The notes: generated by a model from the sequence alone, not told the origin. A stretch of 64,000 bases of DNA from Lachnospiraceae bacterium KGMB03038 (GCA_007361935.1 CP041667.1:2756501-2820500), one strand, 5' to 3'; shown: positions 24,589-34,308, counted from the first letter of the stretch. Translations and numbers: made by a program.

Positions 24589-25962
24589 TTGCCAAAAGCA
24601 ATGTCTCAGGAACAAAAATATGAAATGATGACCCAGGCCCCTATCCACGGTCTGATCGGCCGGCTTTCCGTCCCCACCATCATCAGCATGCTCATCACCT
24701 CTTTCTACAACATGGCTGACACCTTTTTCGTGGGAAAGCTCAGCACCAGCGCCACTGCCGCGGTCGGCGTTGTCTTTCCCGTCATGGCCATCATACAGGC
24801 TCTGGGCTTCTTCTGCGGCCACGGTTCTGGAAACTCCATCTCCAGACGGCTGGGCTCCAAAGATACCCAGGCCGCCAAAGAGCTGGCTTCAACCGGATTT
24901 TTCCTGGCTTTTGGCTTAGGAATCCTGGTCATGGTCCTGGGACTTCTCTTCCTGGAACCCCTGTCTTATCTCCTGGGTTCCACGGATACGATCCTGCCTT
25001 ACACCAAGGCCTATCTGCGGGTCATCCTTCTGGGCGCTCCCTATATGACCGCCCAGCTTGTATTAAATAACCAGATCCGGTTCCAGGGAAACGCTTTCTA
25101 TTCCATGATCGGAATCACCGCCGGCGGAGTCCTGAATGTGATCCTGGACCCTATTTTTATCTTCGTGCTCCACCTTGGCATCTCAGGCGCCGCCATTGCC
25201 ACAATCCTCAGCCAGTTCGTCAGTTTCTGTCTGCTTCTTTTAGGAATCCGAATCTCCCGGTGCATCCCGATCCATATCCGGAATGTCCGCTTTTCCAGGG
25301 ATCGGCTGCGGGAGATCGTAGGCGGAGGACTTCCTTCTCTATTCCGGCAGGGCCTTGGAAGCGTGGCCACTATGACCCTCAATGTAGCGGCCAATCCTTA
25401 CGGCGATGCGGCAATCGCGGCCATGTCTGTGGTCAGCCGCATCACTATGTTCGCCAATTCGGCCCTGATCGGATTTGGCCAGGGATTCCAGCCTGTCTGC
25501 GGATTTAATTATGGTGCCGGGAAATACAGCCGTGTCAAGGAAGCCTTCTGGTTCTGTGTAAAGGTTGCTACTGCTGCGTTATGCATGATCGCTATTACAG
25601 GCGGTATCCTCTCCGGTCATCTCATCTGGATCTTCCGCAATGATGCGGATGTGATCCGAATCGGCACCACCGCGTTAAGATTTCAATGTCTGACCTTCGT
25701 GCTAAACGGCTGGATCACCATGAACAATATGATGATGCAGACCATGGGGAAAACATTTCCCGCTACTTTGCTGGCCTCCTCCCGCCAGGGACTCTTCTTT
25801 ATTCCGGCGCTCCTGATCCTCCCTCAGTTTCTGGGACTTCTTGGTATCCAGGCCGCCCAGGCAGTGTCCGATATTTTTACATTTGTCCTGACTACAGTCC
25901 TAAACCGGAGGGTAATGAGGTCTCTGACTCCAGATTCTGATCAGAAGCCGGCCGGACACTAA
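24589..25962 (+). CDS. MATE family efflux transporter
   Basis: 457 residues, 12 membrane segments. A cation-coupled exporter of drugs or metabolites. Family features: PTIISMLITSFYNMADTFFVG in the first segment and the repeat-related segment GLPSLFRQGLGSVA in the second half. The best start is a TTG at 24589, with AGGAAG eight bases upstream. The next ATG at 24601 is too far from that site. Substrates cannot be inferred. It is monocistronic and ends in a shared terminator. Confidence 0.9.
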   Translation: MPKAMSQEQKYEMMTQAPIHGLIGRLSVPTIISMLITSFYNMADTFFVGKLSTSATAAVGVVFPVMAIIQALGFFCGHGSGNSISRRLGSKDTQAAKELASTGFFLAFGLGILVMVLGLLFLEPLSYLLGSTDTILPYTKAYLRVILLGAPYMTAQLVLNNQIRFQGNAFYSMIGITAGGVLNVILDPIFIFVLHLGISGAAIATILSQFVSFCLLLLGIRISRCIPIHIRNVRFSRDRLREIVGGGLPSLFRQGLGSVATMTLNVAANPYGDAAIAAMSVVSRITMFANSALIGFGQGFQPVCGFNYGAGKYSRVKEAFWFCVKVATAALCMIAITGGILSGHLIWIFRNDADVIRIGTTALRFQCLTFVLNGWITMNNMMMQTMGKTFPATLLASSRQGLFFIPALLILPQFLGLLGIQAAQAVSDIFTFVLTTVLNRRVMRSLTPDSDQKPAGH

Positions 25963-25996
25963 AAGGGAGCGGCATATCTTGCCGTCTCCCTTTTTT
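25961..25996. terminator. Bidirectional terminator, MATE / por operon
   Basis: AAAAGGGAG and an inner GGCA pair with TGCC and CTCCCTTTT. A-run and T-run lie on the two sides, serving the MATE gene and the convergent transporter gene. Confidence 0.88.
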
Positions 25997-26021
25997 AATA
26001 TCGAGCATATTTCTCATTTGC

Positions 26022-27488
26022 TTAAGATCTATTCTTCCCCTTTGCCAAGCCGCAATATAACACGAATCCCAGGAAAAGAACAGCGGCTGCCATCCACCCG
26101 GCCAGGACCGCCGTCCCCTGCCCGGCAAATTTATCATAATACCCCTTCAAATAGATCACCATGATGATCAGAGGAATCCCATAAGCCACATACGTCTTAA
26201 GTCCGGCTGGAAATTTGGGCCCCTTTCCGGTATTGGCTTCCTCGAGGAACTTGTCCCAGCCCCATCCATTCTTTCTTGTGCAGAACATAAGATATCCCAG
26301 ACTTCCCAGCGGAAGCAGGTTGTTAGACACAATGAAGTCTTCCAGGTCCATGATCGTGCTCCCCTCGCCCAAAGGCTGAAAGCCGGATAATACATTAAAG
26401 CCCAATACGCAGGGCATACTCAGCAGGATGATCAAAACCGCGCTGACCGCCACACTTTTATTCCTGGACCATCCAAAGAGGTCCATATCAAAGGAAATGA
26501 TATTTTCAAACACAGCGACTACCGTAGTAAAAGCCGCAAACGTCAGGAACAAGAAAAAGAGTCCTCCCCAAAAGGCGCCTCCCGGAATCTGGGCGAAAAT
26601 ATTGGGAATGGTAATAAAGATCAGGCTGGGGCCGGATCCCGGCTCAATTCCAAACGCAAAGCAGGCTGGAATGATAATGAACCCCGCTGTTAAAGCCACA
26701 CTGGTATCCAACGCTGTGATGCTCACCGCTTCTCCCAGAAGCGTCCGCTCTTTGGGCATATAGCTGCCAAAGATCATCATAGCCCCAATACCGATCGACA
26801 GCGTAAAAAAGGACTGGCTCAGAGCCGCGAAGATTACATTCCCGATCCCTTGCTCCGCCATCTTCTCAAAATCCGGGACCAGATAGAACCGGATTCCTTC
26901 TCCGGCCCCTTCCATGAATACCGAGTGGATCGCCAGCGCCACCATCAATACCAATAGAATAGACATCATAAATTTCGATGCCCGCTCGATTCCCTTCTGT
27001 ATCCCAAAGATACATACCGCAAAACCGATCACACAGATCAGGATCGTCCAGAAGGCCATGACAGGCAGATTCCCCATTACATCGGAGAAAGCCGCGGTCA
27101 CCTGCTCTGTGGAAGCGCCATTGAAATCTCCTTTAACGCTCTTCCAGCAATAGTACAAAAGCCATCCTCCTACCGTGGTATAAAACATCATCAGCAGATA
27201 ACTGCCCACGATGCCAATCCACTTCGTCCAGTGCCATTTTGTCCCTTCCGGCTCTAACTCTTCAAAAGAGGCCGCCACGCTGAACCGGCTGGCACGCCCG
27301 ATGGAAAACTCACATACCAGGACAGGAATCCCCATGATCAGCAAAAAGACCAGGTAGATCAAAATAAATGCCGCCCCTCCATATTCCCCGCAAAGATACG
27401 GGAATTTCCAAACATTTCCAATTCCGATGGCGCATCCTGCGGATACCAGGATGAACCCGATCCGAGAACCAAACGTCTCTCTTTTCAT
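26022..27488 (-). CDS. Sodium-dependent amino acid transporter (NSS family)
   Basis: 488 residues, 11-12 membrane segments. Na+-coupled importer of the LeuT/SNF family. The first segment shows the Na+/substrate-site motif GIGNVWKFPYLCGEYGGAAF. It is the last gene of the por operon, 16 bases after the beta subunit. That position suggests it imports an amino acid whose 2-oxo acid is oxidised by the upstream enzyme. The actual amino acid is not readable. Confidence 0.9.
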   Translation of the reverse strand: MKRETFGSRIGFILVSAGCAIGIGNVWKFPYLCGEYGGAAFILIYLVFLLIMGIPVLVCEFSIGRASRFSVAASFEELEPEGTKWHWTKWIGIVGSYLLMMFYTTVGGWLLYYCWKSVKGDFNGASTEQVTAAFSDVMGNLPVMAFWTILICVIGFAVCIFGIQKGIERASKFMMSILLVLMVALAIHSVFMEGAGEGIRFYLVPDFEKMAEQGIGNVIFAALSQSFFTLSIGIGAMMIFGSYMPKERTLLGEAVSITALDTSVALTAGFIIIPACFAFGIEPGSGPSLIFITIPNIFAQIPGGAFWGGLFFLFLTFAAFTTVVAVFENIISFDMDLFGWSRNKSVAVSAVLIILLSMPCVLGFNVLSGFQPLGEGSTIMDLEDFIVSNNLLPLGSLGYLMFCTRKNGWGWDKFLEEANTGKGPKFPAGLKTYVAYGIPLIIMVIYLKGYYDKFAGQGTAVLAGWMAAAVLFLGFVLYCGLAKGKNRS

Positions 27489-27503
27489 ACCTCTCTTCCC
27501 CCT

Positions 27504-28436
27504 CTATCTAGAACATTTGAACAGAAGATCTTCCCATCTTCTGTCTACTTCTTTCTGAAATTCTTCGATGAGATACTCATTTCCTTGTTTAAACAAATGC
27601 TTAAATCGTCCCTGTTTCCTGAGGAACTCCTCGATCGGCAGTTTCTTCTTAGGTTCGTAATTTAAGATCCATTTCCCTTCTTCCACTTCAAACAGCGGCC
27701 AATAACAAGTCTCCACTGCCAGCCTGCAGATTTCCATAATATCCGGCGTATGGTATCTCCATCCTCTGGGACATGGAGCCATAATATTCAGAAATGCCGC
27801 CCCCGGTGTATAGATCGCTTTCTCTGATTTGATATGCATATCTTTAAAGTTCTGGATAAAGGTCGTCTGGGCTGCGTAAGGAATGTCATGGGCTGCTATG
27901 ACGGCCGCCAAGTCCTTGCGGTTCTGGGGCTTTCCATGGCTCTGGCTCCCTGCCGGCGTAGTGGTAGTATCCGCATACATAGGAGTGGCGGAAGAACGCT
28001 GTATGCCCGTATTCATATAAGCCCCGTTATCATAACATACATAGACCATGTCCTGGTTGCGCTCCATGGCGCCGGACAGAGACTGCAGTCCAATATCATA
28101 GGTTCCTCCATCCCCGCCGAAGGCAATAAATTTGTAATTGTCTTTTAATCTGCCTTTCCGCTTCAGCGCTTTATACGCCCCCTCCACACCGCTTAGAGTC
28201 GCGCCCGCGTTTTCAAACGCGTTGTGGATATAACTGTCCTCCCAGGAAGTATAAGGATAGGTAAAAGTAGACACCTCCAGACAGCCGGTAGCGTTGCCGA
28301 TCACTGCTTTGTCTCCTTCATGAAGGCCCCGCAGGACATTGCGCACCGCGATGGTGCCGCCGCATCCCGCGCACATTCTGTGTCCGGGAGCAAGACGTTC
28401 CGGTTTACTCATCGTCTCTTTGAAATTATAAGCCAT
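27504..28436 (-). CDS. porB: 2-oxoacid:ferredoxin oxidoreductase, beta subunit
   Basis: 310 residues. Thiamine diphosphate-binding subunit: MCAGCGGTIAVRNV near the N-terminus, GDGGTYDIG (the GDG Mg-ThDP motif) and downstream Asn. It has no 4Fe-4S Cys set beyond the conserved cluster ligands. Together with alpha, gamma and delta it decarboxylates a 2-oxo acid to an acyl-CoA and reduces ferredoxin. It overlaps the alpha gene by 11 bases. Pyruvate, 2-oxoisovalerate and other 2-oxo acids are all possible; the name PorB is family level. Confidence 0.88.
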   Translation of the reverse strand: MAYNFKETMSKPERLAPGHRMCAGCGGTIAVRNVLRGLHEGDKAVIGNATGCLEVSTFTYPYTSWEDSYIHNAFENAGATLSGVEGAYKALKRKGRLKDNYKFIAFGGDGGTYDIGLQSLSGAMERNQDMVYVCYDNGAYMNTGIQRSSATPMYADTTTTPAGSQSHGKPQNRKDLAAVIAAHDIPYAAQTTFIQNFKDMHIKSEKAIYTPGAAFLNIMAPCPRGWRYHTPDIMEICRLAVETCYWPLFEVEEGKWILNYEPKKKLPIEEFLRKQGRFKHLFKQGNEYLIEEFQKEVDRRWEDLLFKCSR

Positions 28437-29634
28437 GCGATCTCTCCTCTCCCTTTGTTCTCAATCCAAGATAACGGTAAGTCTCTCCCGCGTCTTGATC
28501 CTTCTGGATCTGTTCCAGATCCGCAAATACCTGGGCAATGTCTTCTACCCGCACATCTCTTCCGCCAAGCCCATATATGTAGTTGACCGCCAGCGCTTTT
28601 GCTCTCGCCCGGTACAGGGCAGCCATTACATCCGCCCCCAAAGGTCCGCCGTGATTACTGAAGCTTTCCGCCCGGTCCATAATGGCTACCGCCTGGACAT
28701 CCGCCAGGGCCTGGGCAATCTCCTCCGCCGGGAAAGGACGGTAGAGTCTGATCTTGATCAGGCCCACCTTCTCCCCCTGGTTCCTTAACTGATCTACCGC
28801 ATCCTTGGCTGTTCCCGCCGCGGATCCGATGAGCACGACAGCCCGTTTCGCCCCATCCATCCGGTATTCCTCAAACAGGCCGTATTCCCGGCCGGAGATC
28901 TTTGCGAAATCTTCCGCCACCTGGGACACCACTCTTGGGACGTTTCTAGTCCCTTCCGCCTGATTCCGTTTTGCCTCCATATAATAATCTGTAATGGAAT
29001 AGGGACCTACTGCCGCGGGACATTCTGGATTCAGAAGATAAGTTTCTGGTTCATAGTCCCCTACAAACCCTCTTACTTCCTCATCCTCCAGGAGTTCAAT
29101 ATTTTCTACCGCATGGCTGGTAATAAATCCATCCTGGCAGATCATAATAGGAAGTTTCACATCTTTATGTTCTGCAATCCGGTATGCCTGGACCATATTA
29201 TCGTAGGCTTCCTGATTATTTTCCGCATAGATCTGGATCCATCCGGTATCTCTCGCGCCCATACTGTCCGAGTGATCACAGTTGATGTTGATAGGACCGG
29301 ACAGCGCCCGGTTCACAAGCGCAAGAGCGATCGGAAGGCGATTGGATGCCGCGATATAAAGTTCTTCCCACATATAAGCAAGACCACAGGACGATGTGGC
29401 CGTCAGACTCCTGGCCCCTGCCGCGGAAGCGCCGATAGCCGCGCTCATAGAGCTGTGCTCGCTTTCTACTGGAATAAACTCTGTATCTACCTGTCCATTT
29501 GCCACAAAAGAAGCAAAATACTGAGGAATCTCTGTGGACGGTGTGATCGGAAACGCCGGGAACACATCCGGATTGATCTGGCGCAGCGCCACCGCCACTG
29601 CTTCGTTTCCTGATAAACGCTCTCTTCTCCCCAT
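28426..29634 (-). CDS. porA: 2-oxoacid:ferredoxin oxidoreductase, alpha subunit
   Basis: 402 residues. The pyrimidine-binding domain shows FPITPSTEIPQYF and the active-site Glu region in PVESEHSSMSAAIGA. The C-terminal half is the transketolase C-like domain with AVVLIGSAAGTAKDAV and IKIRLYRPFP. The start at 29634 follows GGGGTGG and comes 3 bases after the delta stop; the frame extends upstream to 29697 without support. Confidence 0.9.
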   Translation of the reverse strand: MGRRERLSGNEAVAVALRQINPDVFPAFPITPSTEIPQYFASFVANGQVDTEFIPVESEHSSMSAAIGASAAGARSLTATSSCGLAYMWEELYIAASNRLPIALALVNRALSGPININCDHSDSMGARDTGWIQIYAENNQEAYDNMVQAYRIAEHKDVKLPIMICQDGFITSHAVENIELLEDEEVRGFVGDYEPETYLLNPECPAAVGPYSITDYYMEAKRNQAEGTRNVPRVVSQVAEDFAKISGREYGLFEEYRMDGAKRAVVLIGSAAGTAKDAVDQLRNQGEKVGLIKIRLYRPFPAEEIAQALADVQAVAIMDRAESFSNHGGPLGADVMAALYRARAKALAVNYIYGLGGRDVRVEDIAQVFADLEQIQKDQDAGETYRYLGLRTKGEERSHGL

Positions 29635-29636
29635 AA

Positions 29637-29939
29637 CTATTCCACCCCTTCCATTGTAATCGCCCCAAAGGGACAAGATTTCACACAAATCCCGCATCCT
29701 TTGCAGTGATCGTAATCAAACGCGCCTCGTTTTCCATCCTGTACCGGAATACAGCTGTCTGGGCAGACAGGCGTACATAAAAGGCACTGTTTGCACTTTT
29801 CTTCTATAAATACCGGTTTGTCGGTTGACCACTCACCGGTTTTGAATGATCTGGAAGTTCCGGCTCCGGCGATCACCATTCCTTCGGTCAGGTCTTCCCA
29901 GCTCACTTTTACATCCAGTCGATCAATCTCTGCCGCCAT
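29637..29939 (-). CDS. porD: 2-oxoacid:ferredoxin oxidoreductase, delta (ferredoxin) subunit
   Basis: 100 residues with two 4Fe-4S motifs (CKQCLLCTPVCPDSC and CKGCGICVKSCP). It passes electrons from the ThDP site to free ferredoxin. It overlaps the gamma gene by one base. Confidence 0.92.
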   Translation of the reverse strand: MAAEIDRLDVKVSWEDLTEGMVIAGAGTSRSFKTGEWSTDKPVFIEEKCKQCLLCTPVCPDSCIPVQDGKRGAFDYDHCKGCGICVKSCPFGAITMEGVE

Positions 29940-30511
29940 CAGCGCACCTCCTTAAATGCCATCTTAAGAGCTTTCATATTTCCATCGATCACTTCCGGCT
30001 TCCCGGCAAATTTATGACGGAAGGATGCTTCCATTTCCTTCATAAAACGATCTTCTTCCATGATCCCGGCCACTTTCACGATAGCCGCCAGCATTGGGGT
30101 GTTGGGAAAATATCTTCCCATAGCCTCCATTGATACTTTATGGGCGTCTATAGTATAGACCGCGCCCTCATATCCTCTTAAATGCGGAAGGATTGCTTCT
30201 TTTGGCTTTGCGGTATTGACCAGAATCGCTCCTTCCTTTTTCAGGCCGGCCGTCACGTCTACGGCTTCCAGGAGAGATTCATCCACCACTACTACATACT
30301 TTGGGTCGTAGATATTGGAATGTACCCGGATCTTCACATCACTGATCCGGTTGTACGCGGTGATCGGCGCGCCCATACGCTCCGGTCCGTATTCCGGGAA
30401 TCCCTGCACATACTTTCCCGTTTGGAAAGCCACGTCCGCAAGGAGAAGCGCCGCTGTCTTGGCACCTTGTCCGCCCCGGCCGTGCCATCTGATCTCGATT
30501 GCTTCACTCAT
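29939..30511 (-). CDS. porC: 2-oxoacid:ferredoxin oxidoreductase, gamma subunit
   Basis: 190 residues. The N-terminal WHGRGGQGAKTAALLLADVA is the signature of the gamma domain that binds CoA. First gene of a gamma-delta-alpha-beta-transporter operon, the order seen in archaeal and clostridial four-subunit enzymes. Confidence 0.92.
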   Translation of the reverse strand: MSEAIEIRWHGRGGQGAKTAALLLADVAFQTGKYVQGFPEYGPERMGAPITAYNRISDVKIRVHSNIYDPKYVVVVDESLLEAVDVTAGLKKEGAILVNTAKPKEAILPHLRGYEGAVYTIDAHKVSMEAMGRYFPNTPMLAAIVKVAGIMEEDRFMKEMEASFRHKFAGKPEVIDGNMKALKMAFKEVR

Positions 30512-30603
30512 ATTCCTTCTTCCTTTCTGTCCATTATCTTTCTATTCTACTGTAAGATCCTCTTTCTGTCCAGATGCCTTTCATAGGCAGGCGGGCAAAA
30601 TGC

Positions 30604-30630
30604 CAAAAAACAGCGGCCATTTGGCCGCTG
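30604..30630 (-). terminator. Terminator of ptsHI
   Basis: Minus strand CAGCGGCC, four-base loop, GGCCGCTG, then six Ts. It lies right after the ptsI stop. Confidence 0.92.
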
Positions 30631-30635
30631 CCTCC

Positions 30636-32261
30636 CTATTTCCCCTCTGCGCGTGTGTTTCGGATGATCTTACGGATCGGCAGGATACAGGCCGGCGATA
30701 CAGAAAGCTCATCCACTCCCATTTTCAAAAATGTCTCTGTCAATGCGGTATCCGCCCCCAATTCTCCACAGATTCCTACCCAGCATCCTTCCTTGTGTCC
30801 GTTTTCCACCGTCATCTGGATCATCCGCAGGACCGCCGGATGGTGCGGATCATAGATGTTATCCAGCTTCGCGTTCTGTCTGTCGATAGCCAGCGTATAC
30901 TGAGTCAGATCATTGGTGCCGATACTGAAAAAATCCACTTCCTTAGCCAGCTCCGCGCTGATCATGACGGCCGCCGGCGTCTCGATCATGATCCCCTGCT
31001 CGATCTCTCCATAGGGAATCTCTTTTGCGTCAAATTCCGCCTGGATTGATGTCATGATCTTTTTGATCCTGCGTACTTCATCCACAGAGATGATCATAGG
31101 ATACATGACTGCCAGATTCCCATAGGCGCTGGCCCGCAGAAGCGCCCGAAGCTGGGTTCTGAATACTTCCTCACGATCCAGACAGATCCGGATCGCCCGA
31201 TATCCCATAGCCGGATTCTCTTCTTTGTCCAATCGGAAATAGTCCACCTGCTTGTCCGCCCCGATATCCAGTGTCCGAATGACAACTTTTCTCCCGGCCA
31301 TCATCTCCAGCGCTGATTTGTAAGCCTGGAACTGTTCCTCTTCGCTGGGATAATCCTGTTTCTCCAAATAGAGAAACTCACTTCGGAACAATCCGATACC
31401 ATCCGCATCGTTCTCCAGCACTTTGGCGATATCTCCCTCGCTCCCGATATTGGCAAAAAGCCGGATTCGTTTCCCATCCAGGGTAATGTCTTCTTTCCCT
31501 TTCAATTCCTGAAGCAGCGACCTCTGCCGCTCCTGTTCTTCCTGCTTTGTCCGATAATCTGCCAGTGTATCCTCGTCTGGATCCAGAATCAGTTCCCCCT
31601 TGTCGCCATCGATCACCGCCATCTTTCCATTGAGTCTCTCATCCACAGGAATCCCGATCAAGGCCGGAATATTCATGGTCCGGGCCAGGATAGCGGTATG
31701 AGAATTGGAAGAACCAAATTCTGTCACAAATCCCAGAAGTTTTGACTTGTCCATCTGGACTGTTTCACTGGGCGCCAAATCCTTGGCCGCCAGAATCACC
31801 GGCTCATCTCCCAGATCCCCGGAATTCTCGCTTCCCTGCAGAATCCGTATCACCCGTTCCGCAATATCCTTGATATCCGCGGAACGGGCCTGAAAATATT
31901 CGTCTTCCATCTGGGCAAACATTTTGGAGAAGTTATCGCCTGTAGCGGCCACAGCATATTCTGCGTTTACCTTCTGTCCATCGATCATATTGAAAATGGA
32001 GTCGTTAAAATCTTCATCCTCCAGCATCATAGCATGGACTTCAAAAATAGCGGCGTTAACTTCTCCCACTTCTTTGAGCGCTTTCTCATAAAGCTCGTTT
32101 AACTGCCGCGCGGCTGTCTCTTTTGCCGCTTCATATCTGGCCTTCTCAGCCTCCGCATCCGCCGCGCTCCTGCGCTGCACCACCTGTTCCCCCTTAGAAT
32201 AGCACAAGATTCTTCCGATGGCGGTGCCTTTTAAAATGGATTTCCCGGCATACTTTTCCAT
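30636..32261 (-). CDS. ptsI: PTS enzyme I (phosphoenolpyruvate-protein phosphotransferase)
   Basis: 541 residues. It takes phosphate from PEP and passes it to HPr. The phospho-His lies in SSNSHTAILARTMNIPALIG. The PEP barrel shows LFRSEFLY, MYPMIISV and GTNDLTQYTLA, with the C-terminal GICGELGAD. The start at 32261 is set by GGAAGGGAG upstream; the frame runs open to 32345. It follows ptsH by 31 bases. Slightly shorter than B. subtilis EI (570), but all motifs are present. Confidence 0.94.
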   Translation of the reverse strand: MEKYAGKSILKGTAIGRILCYSKGEQVVQRRSAADAEAEKARYEAAKETAARQLNELYEKALKEVGEVNAAIFEVHAMMLEDEDFNDSIFNMIDGQKVNAEYAVAATGDNFSKMFAQMEDEYFQARSADIKDIAERVIRILQGSENSGDLGDEPVILAAKDLAPSETVQMDKSKLLGFVTEFGSSNSHTAILARTMNIPALIGIPVDERLNGKMAVIDGDKGELILDPDEDTLADYRTKQEEQERQRSLLQELKGKEDITLDGKRIRLFANIGSEGDIAKVLENDADGIGLFRSEFLYLEKQDYPSEEEQFQAYKSALEMMAGRKVVIRTLDIGADKQVDYFRLDKEENPAMGYRAIRICLDREEVFRTQLRALLRASAYGNLAVMYPMIISVDEVRRIKKIMTSIQAEFDAKEIPYGEIEQGIMIETPAAVMISAELAKEVDFFSIGTNDLTQYTLAIDRQNAKLDNIYDPHHPAVLRMIQMTVENGHKEGCWVGICGELGADTALTETFLKMGVDELSVSPACILPIRKIIRNTRAEGK

Positions 32262-32292
32262 CTTGGTGTTCTCCCTTCCTTCTGTCCCGCGA

Positions 32293-32550
32293 TTACAGAT
32301 TCTCTTTGAAGAAAGTCTCCATCGCGGCGATTGCCTCTTCCTCATCTGGGCCGTCTGCTGTGATAGTGATCTCTGTCCCGTGTTTGATCCCCATCCCCAT
32401 CACTGCCAGCAGTTTCCCAGCTTCCGCTGTTTTCCCGTTTCCTTCCAAAGTGATCTTGGACTGGAATTTCTTCACTTCTTTTTGCAGAACTCCTGCTGGT
32501 CTCGCGTGGATTCCTAATTCATCCTGGATAGTGTACTTAATCGTTTTCAT
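32293..32550 (-). CDS. ptsH: HPr phosphocarrier protein with Lys at the Ser-46 position
   Basis: 85 residues. Phospho-His site GIHARPAG is intact, so it can carry phosphate from enzyme I to EIIA domains. Aligned to B. subtilis HPr without gaps, the regulatory Ser-46 (KSIMG) is replaced by Lys (GKLLA). It therefore should not be a substrate of HPr kinase, and the carbon-catabolite signal would not pass through this copy. AGGAGAG precedes the ATG. A TATAAT about 25 bases upstream could be its -10 box. Confidence 0.92.
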   Translation of the reverse strand: MKTIKYTIQDELGIHARPAGVLQKEVKKFQSKITLEGNGKTAEAGKLLAVMGMGIKHGTEITITADGPDEEEAIAAMETFFKENL

Positions 32551-32643
32551 AGATCATCTCTCCTTTTTTAATGTATTATATTATGATACCAGAGCCGTCA
32601 AAGGCCCTCTGTACTGCCGTGTTTATTTCCAATTCTCCCCGTT

Positions 32644-34296
32644 TCAGTCCTTCTTGTACAGAACCGCCGCCTCATAAGGCCGCAGAGTGATCCCGCCTTC
32701 TTCCGGCGCCGGGTCTTTATAATTACTCAGAAGACAGCTATACTGTTTCAGATCCTCGTCCATCTCCCAGGCCGTCTCCTTCCCGTAGAAATTACAGATC
32801 ACAAGCAGTGTCTCCCCCTTCCAGCGCCGGCGGTAGGCAAGCACAGAAGGATGGGCTTCATCCAGCGGCTCAAAATCTCCATATCCTATGATATCATACT
32901 CTTTGCGCAAAGCCGCCAGTTTTTGATAATAATGGAAGATAGAATCTTCATCTTCCAGCTCCGCCTCCGCATTGACTGTATGGTAATTAGGATTCACCTC
33001 TATCCAGGGTTTCCCCGATGTAAACCCGCCGTTCTCCTCATCCTTCCACTGTACCGGCGTACGGCTGTTGTCTCTGGAGTGGATCTGAAGGATCTGGTAC
33101 GCGTTTTCTTCTGTCAGCCCCTTCTCCTGAAGAATCCGAAAATGATTCAGACTTTCCACATCCCGGTACTGGGAGATGTCTGTAAATCCCGGATTGGTCA
33201 TCCCCAGTTCTTCTCCCTGATAAATATATGGAGTACCTCTGAGACAATGGATGACTGTAGCCAGCATCTTCCCCGATTCCTTCCAGTATCTTTTGGTATT
33301 TCCAAATCTGGATACCACTCTTGGCTGGTCGTGATTACACCAGAATACGGCATTCCAAGCATGGTGCTCCGCCATATGGGTCTGCCAGTCAAACAAGATC
33401 CTTTTTAATTTGAGAAAATCAAAGGGAACCATGACCCATTTCTCATTTCCCATAAAATCTACTTTCAAATGATGGAAACTAAAGACCATAGAAAGCTCTT
33501 TTCCATCCTCTCCCGCGTAACGGTAACAGTTCTCCATCGTAGTGCTGGACATCTCGCCTACAGTAATGATCTGAGCGTCTGTTCCGAAAGTCGTTTCGTT
33601 TAGTTCCTGAAGATATTCATGGATCTTAGGCCCATCTGTATAGAACCGGCGGCCGTCGCCCTCATCGTCGTCCTCATATTTCCCCTTACTGATCAAATTG
33701 ACCACATCAAACCGGAATCCTTTGACGCCTTTTTCCATCCAGAATCGGACCACCTTCTGGATCTCTTTTCTCACTTCCGGATTTTCCCAGTTTAAATCCG
33801 GCTGAGTCACATCAAAAAGATGCAGATAATATTCGTCAAATTCCTCCACATACTCCCAAGCGCTCCCGCCAAACTTACTCTCCCAGTTGGTAGGCGGCGT
33901 TCCCGGCTTCTTCCCTTTTCGGAAGATATAAAACTCTTTATATTTCTCATCTCCGGCAAGCGCCTTCTGGAACCATTCGTGATGGCTGGATGTATGATTG
34001 AAAACCATATCAAACATCAAGGATATCCCTCGTTCTCCGGCTTCCCGGATCAACTCTTCCAGATCTTCCATCGTCCCATATCTTGGGTCCACCCGGTAAT
34101 AATCTTCCACATCGTATCCATTATCATTCTGCGGGGATACAAAAAATGGCGTCAGCCAGATATAATCCGCCCCAAGCTCTTTGATATAATCCAGCTTTTC
34201 CGTTACCCCTTTCAGATCTCCAAAGCCATCCCCATTACTGTCATAGAAAGACTTTGGATAAATCTGATATACGACACTCTTCTTAAAATCTGACAT
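32644..34296 (-). CDS. treC: Trehalose-6-phosphate hydrolase
   Basis: 550 residues, GH13 barrel. It splits trehalose 6-phosphate into glucose and glucose 6-phosphate. Catalytic residues: nucleophile Asp in GFRFDVVNL, acid Glu in ITVGEMSS, transition-state Asp in WCNHDQPR. FVSPQNDNGYDV is typical of TreC rather than oligo-1,6-glucosidase. The setting, 12 bases after the trehalose EII gene, supports this call. TreA is the B. subtilis name for the same enzyme. Confidence 0.9.
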   Translation of the reverse strand: MSDFKKSVVYQIYPKSFYDSNGDGFGDLKGVTEKLDYIKELGADYIWLTPFFVSPQNDNGYDVEDYYRVDPRYGTMEDLEELIREAGERGISLMFDMVFNHTSSHHEWFQKALAGDEKYKEFYIFRKGKKPGTPPTNWESKFGGSAWEYVEEFDEYYLHLFDVTQPDLNWENPEVRKEIQKVVRFWMEKGVKGFRFDVVNLISKGKYEDDDEGDGRRFYTDGPKIHEYLQELNETTFGTDAQIITVGEMSSTTMENCYRYAGEDGKELSMVFSFHHLKVDFMGNEKWVMVPFDFLKLKRILFDWQTHMAEHHAWNAVFWCNHDQPRVVSRFGNTKRYWKESGKMLATVIHCLRGTPYIYQGEELGMTNPGFTDISQYRDVESLNHFRILQEKGLTEENAYQILQIHSRDNSRTPVQWKDEENGGFTSGKPWIEVNPNYHTVNAEAELEDEDSIFHYYQKLAALRKEYDIIGYGDFEPLDEAHPSVLAYRRRWKGETLLVICNFYGKETAWEMDEDLKQYSCLLSNYKDPAPEEGGITLRPYEAAVLYKKD

Positions 34297-34308
34297 CGCC
34301 GTCCCTCC

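Noticed and set aside
32644..34296. Oligo-1,6-glucosidase (sucrase-isomaltase type)
   Set aside because: The SPQNDNGYDV segment and the trehalose EII/TreR neighbours favour trehalose-6-phosphate hydrolase.
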